Assembly (NCBI GenBank): GCA_018401745.1
Contig: JAGYJY010000012.1
Coordinates: 1 to 64,000 of the forward strand
Length of the DNA stretch: 64,000 bases
Direction: 5' to 3'
Origin: Pirellulales bacterium
Lineage (GTDB): Bacteria > Planctomycetota > Planctomycetia > Pirellulales > UBA1268
Shown: piece after piece, positions 62,555-64,000 of the stretch
Position numbering within the stretch: position 1 is the stretch's first letter
Layout: each line of letters begins with the position of its first letter
Program-made: the position numbers and the translations under genes
The notes under the pieces: model-generated
The model's input: only the letters and a program-made list of their open reading frames with translations
Database searches by the model: none
Told to the model about the DNA's origin: nothing

Positions 62555-64000
62555 ATGGATCAGGTGAGTGCCTGTCTGCGAAGCTACGTCGCAGCCTGGT
62601 GGATGAAACTGATCGCCGCTGCGATCACGCTTGTGGCCGTGTGTCTGGTGGTCTTCGTCAAGCCGGCTACCGTCTGGGAACCGGCATGGCCGCATCCACA
62701 CCTGGTGAGCTGGCGCGATGTCACGGCCGACCAGAGCACGGTGGAGCCAGGCGACGTTGAAGGGCTCACCATCGACCCTCGCAGCTTCAATGCACCCCTG
62801 CCCGAGGAGCGGATCCGCTCGGTGATCCGCAGCCTGGCGCGGCTCCGCGGCTGCCGCGTTGAGCTGCCCCCCGATCTCGGGGAGGGGCTGCAGGCCCAGG
62901 CTCAGGCCGCGATGATCACGGCGTTGTTTGAGGAGCTTGGGCGGCTGCCTGAGCTTGAGTCGCTCGAACTCGCAGGGCTGACGCCAGCAGCCGTGGACTC
63001 CCTCGCCGAGCTGCGTGGCTCACCAGGAATCCGCAGGCTGATCACGTCGCGGCTCTATGCGATCGATGCGGCGACCGCCACAGAATGGTTTGCGTCGCTT
63101 GTCGACTCGGTGGTCTCGTTTCCATCGCTGGAGGAGTGGGGGCTGCCGAGGGACGCGGCGGAGCGTCTGGGGGAGCTTGATGCCGAGCGGATCGCAGCCC
63201 TGCGACATCATCCGTCGCTGCGGACGCTGCGGGTGCCACCGGATCGCATGGCCCTGGGGCAGCATGTCAGGCTCTGGTGTCATAAAGTGCTGCCGGGCAT
63301 GAAGACGCCTACCAGTTTCGTTGACCGATCCCGGCTTTCGGCGGCCTGGGGTGTCTTGGCGGCAACGATGTTTGCGGCTGGGCTCGTGGTCATCTCGGCA
63401 GCGGGCATGCTCGTGCTTTCGGTAGCGACGGTTGTGCCGAGATATGCCGAATCGCACCGAGCCGCGGTCTTTGCGCTGCTGGTTGTGATCGCGATGGCTT
63501 CCACGATCGTGCTGGTGCGGCTCAACGTCGCGGTGGTGCCCGCCGTGATCTGGGCGGCCGTTTCGGCGCTCGTGCCGGCAGCCGTCCTCGAGTGGGATCG
63601 TCGCCGACCAGTTGCGGGGATCCTCACGCTGCCGATGACCTTCTCGTGGATGGTGGGAATATTCGTGCCGCGGGTGATTTCCGAGCGGGGAGCGTGGTGG
63701 GTGTGGCTCGACCAGTTTTTTGAGAGCAACCTTCCCACGACCACCACCTGGTGGATGCTGCTCGCGATGATTGCCGCGGCTGTCGTCAGCTGGCGGGCAT
63801 TTAGCCGTTACGCCGTGTCTTTGGCCGAGCGGGACCGCGCGGCAGTGGTGAGCCCGACACCAGGTCAATGGTGGCAGGCACGTGGTCGTGATGGTGGCTC
63901 TCGGGCAGCGGGGCAGATGCAATGGCCGTTTGTCGCCAGCCGGGCCGTCCGGTTGGATCGACTCAGTTCGTGCGACACCCCAGGCGGATGCTGCCGCTTG
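62555..64000 (+). CDS. Membrane partner of the ABC ATPase with a large external domain (partial, runs off the end)
   Basis: The frame from ATG 62555 stays open to the window end (482 residues). One membrane segment (about 18-38, KLIAAAITLVAVCLVVFV) is followed by about 210 residues without membrane segments (41-250). That part has leucine-rich spacing (LPELESLELAGLTPAAVDSL, HPSLRTLRVPPDRM) and suggests a leucine-rich-repeat-like external domain. From about 262 come five or so membrane segments (WGVLAATMFAAGLVVISAAGML, FALLVVIAMASTIVLV and others). It directly follows the ATPase, so it is probably the permease. A permease with an LRR-like insert after the first helix is unusual; the substrate is unknown. 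Confidence 0.75.
   Translation, partial: MDQVSACLRSYVAAWWMKLIAAAITLVAVCLVVFVKPATVWEPAWPHPHLVSWRDVTADQSTVEPGDVEGLTIDPRSFNAPLPEERIRSVIRSLARLRGCRVELPPDLGEGLQAQAQAAMITALFEELGRLPELESLELAGLTPAAVDSLAELRGSPGIRRLITSRLYAIDAATATEWFASLVDSVVSFPSLEEWGLPRDAAERLGELDAERIAALRHHPSLRTLRVPPDRMALGQHVRLWCHKVLPGMKTPTSFVDRSRLSAAWGVLAATMFAAGLVVISAAGMLVLSVATVVPRYAESHRAAVFALLVVIAMASTIVLVRLNVAVVPAVIWAAVSALVPAAVLEWDRRRPVAGILTLPMTFSWMVGIFVPRVISERGAWWVWLDQFFESNLPTTTTWWMLLAMIAAAVVSWRAFSRYAVSLAERDRAAVVSPTPGQWWQARGRDGGSRAAGQMQWPFVASRAVRLDRLSSCDTPGGCCRL

Noticed and set aside
1..64000. tRNA, rRNA or transposase genes
   Set aside because: None of their conserved sequences was noticed on either strand. A covariance-model tRNA scan would be decisive and could not be run.

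Overview
The window is a stretch of high-GC bacterial chromosome from a planctomycete, most likely of the Pirellulales type. The evidence is the combination of gene families: a DUF1501 protein with a twin-arginine signal, DUF1080 (3-keto-disaccharide hydrolase) and PQQ-type sugar dehydrogenase domains, DUF1559 prepilin-like proteins, PEP-CTERM anchors, a LEPR-XLL-type exported beta-helix protein, many type I sulfatases, and exported Gfo/Idh/MocA oxidoreductases. No rRNA, tRNA, CRISPR array, prophage or complete insertion sequence was recognised.

Layout. 1-3450: the last residues of a PEP-CTERM protein, a CopG/PIN toxin-antitoxin pair, a short repeat, a broken exported gene and a LytS/LytTR-type two-component pair. 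3499-11024: a DUF1501 gene, then a coupled operon of a DUF1080-sugar dehydrogenase-methyltransferase protein, an unknown exported protein and a CehA/McbA-like metallohydrolase. 11021-18201: a DMT permease, a thioredoxin lipoprotein with a decayed 3' end, an SGNH hydrolase, NIPSNAP and Gfo/Idh genes, and a GAF-PP2C phosphatase. 18406-26046: a beta-propeller/glucuronoyl-esterase fusion, a sulfatase and a long beta-helix surface protein. 26047-27935: a small island of gene fragments and toxin-antitoxin genes. 27976-36444: a coupled operon of tandem sulfatase, NagB, NagA and SASA acetylesterase, then two Gfo/Idh oxidoreductases. 36550-46655: a sulfatase, a glycosidase, an LpxH-like phosphoesterase, an exported dehydrogenase-cytochrome, a sugar isomerase and an SDR. 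47276-55738: a redoxin-cytochrome-copper monooxygenase protein, a NagA fragment, a DUF1559/PEP-CTERM pair, a dehydrogenase plus HPS-like aldolase, a cyclase and an esterase; two copies of a structured repeat lie here. 55858-61107: a type II secretion-like operon with three GspF-like proteins, three pseudopilins and a DUF1559 protein. 61163-64000: a GntR-ABC transporter operon that runs off the end.

Taken together the window looks like the polysaccharide-scavenging genome of a surface-associated planctomycete. Exported sulfatases, esterases, glycosidases and oxidoreductases would strip sulfate, acetyl and uronate groups from complex glycans. NagB/NagA and the isomerase, SDR, dehydrogenase and HPS-like enzymes would process the released sugars.

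A caution for any reader: at least ten otherwise well-conserved genes or gene ends are interrupted by single-base frame changes, mostly in short homopolymers. This looks more like uncorrected indels in the sequence than biology. Genes so affected are given as one feature over their whole length, with the frame change located in the text.
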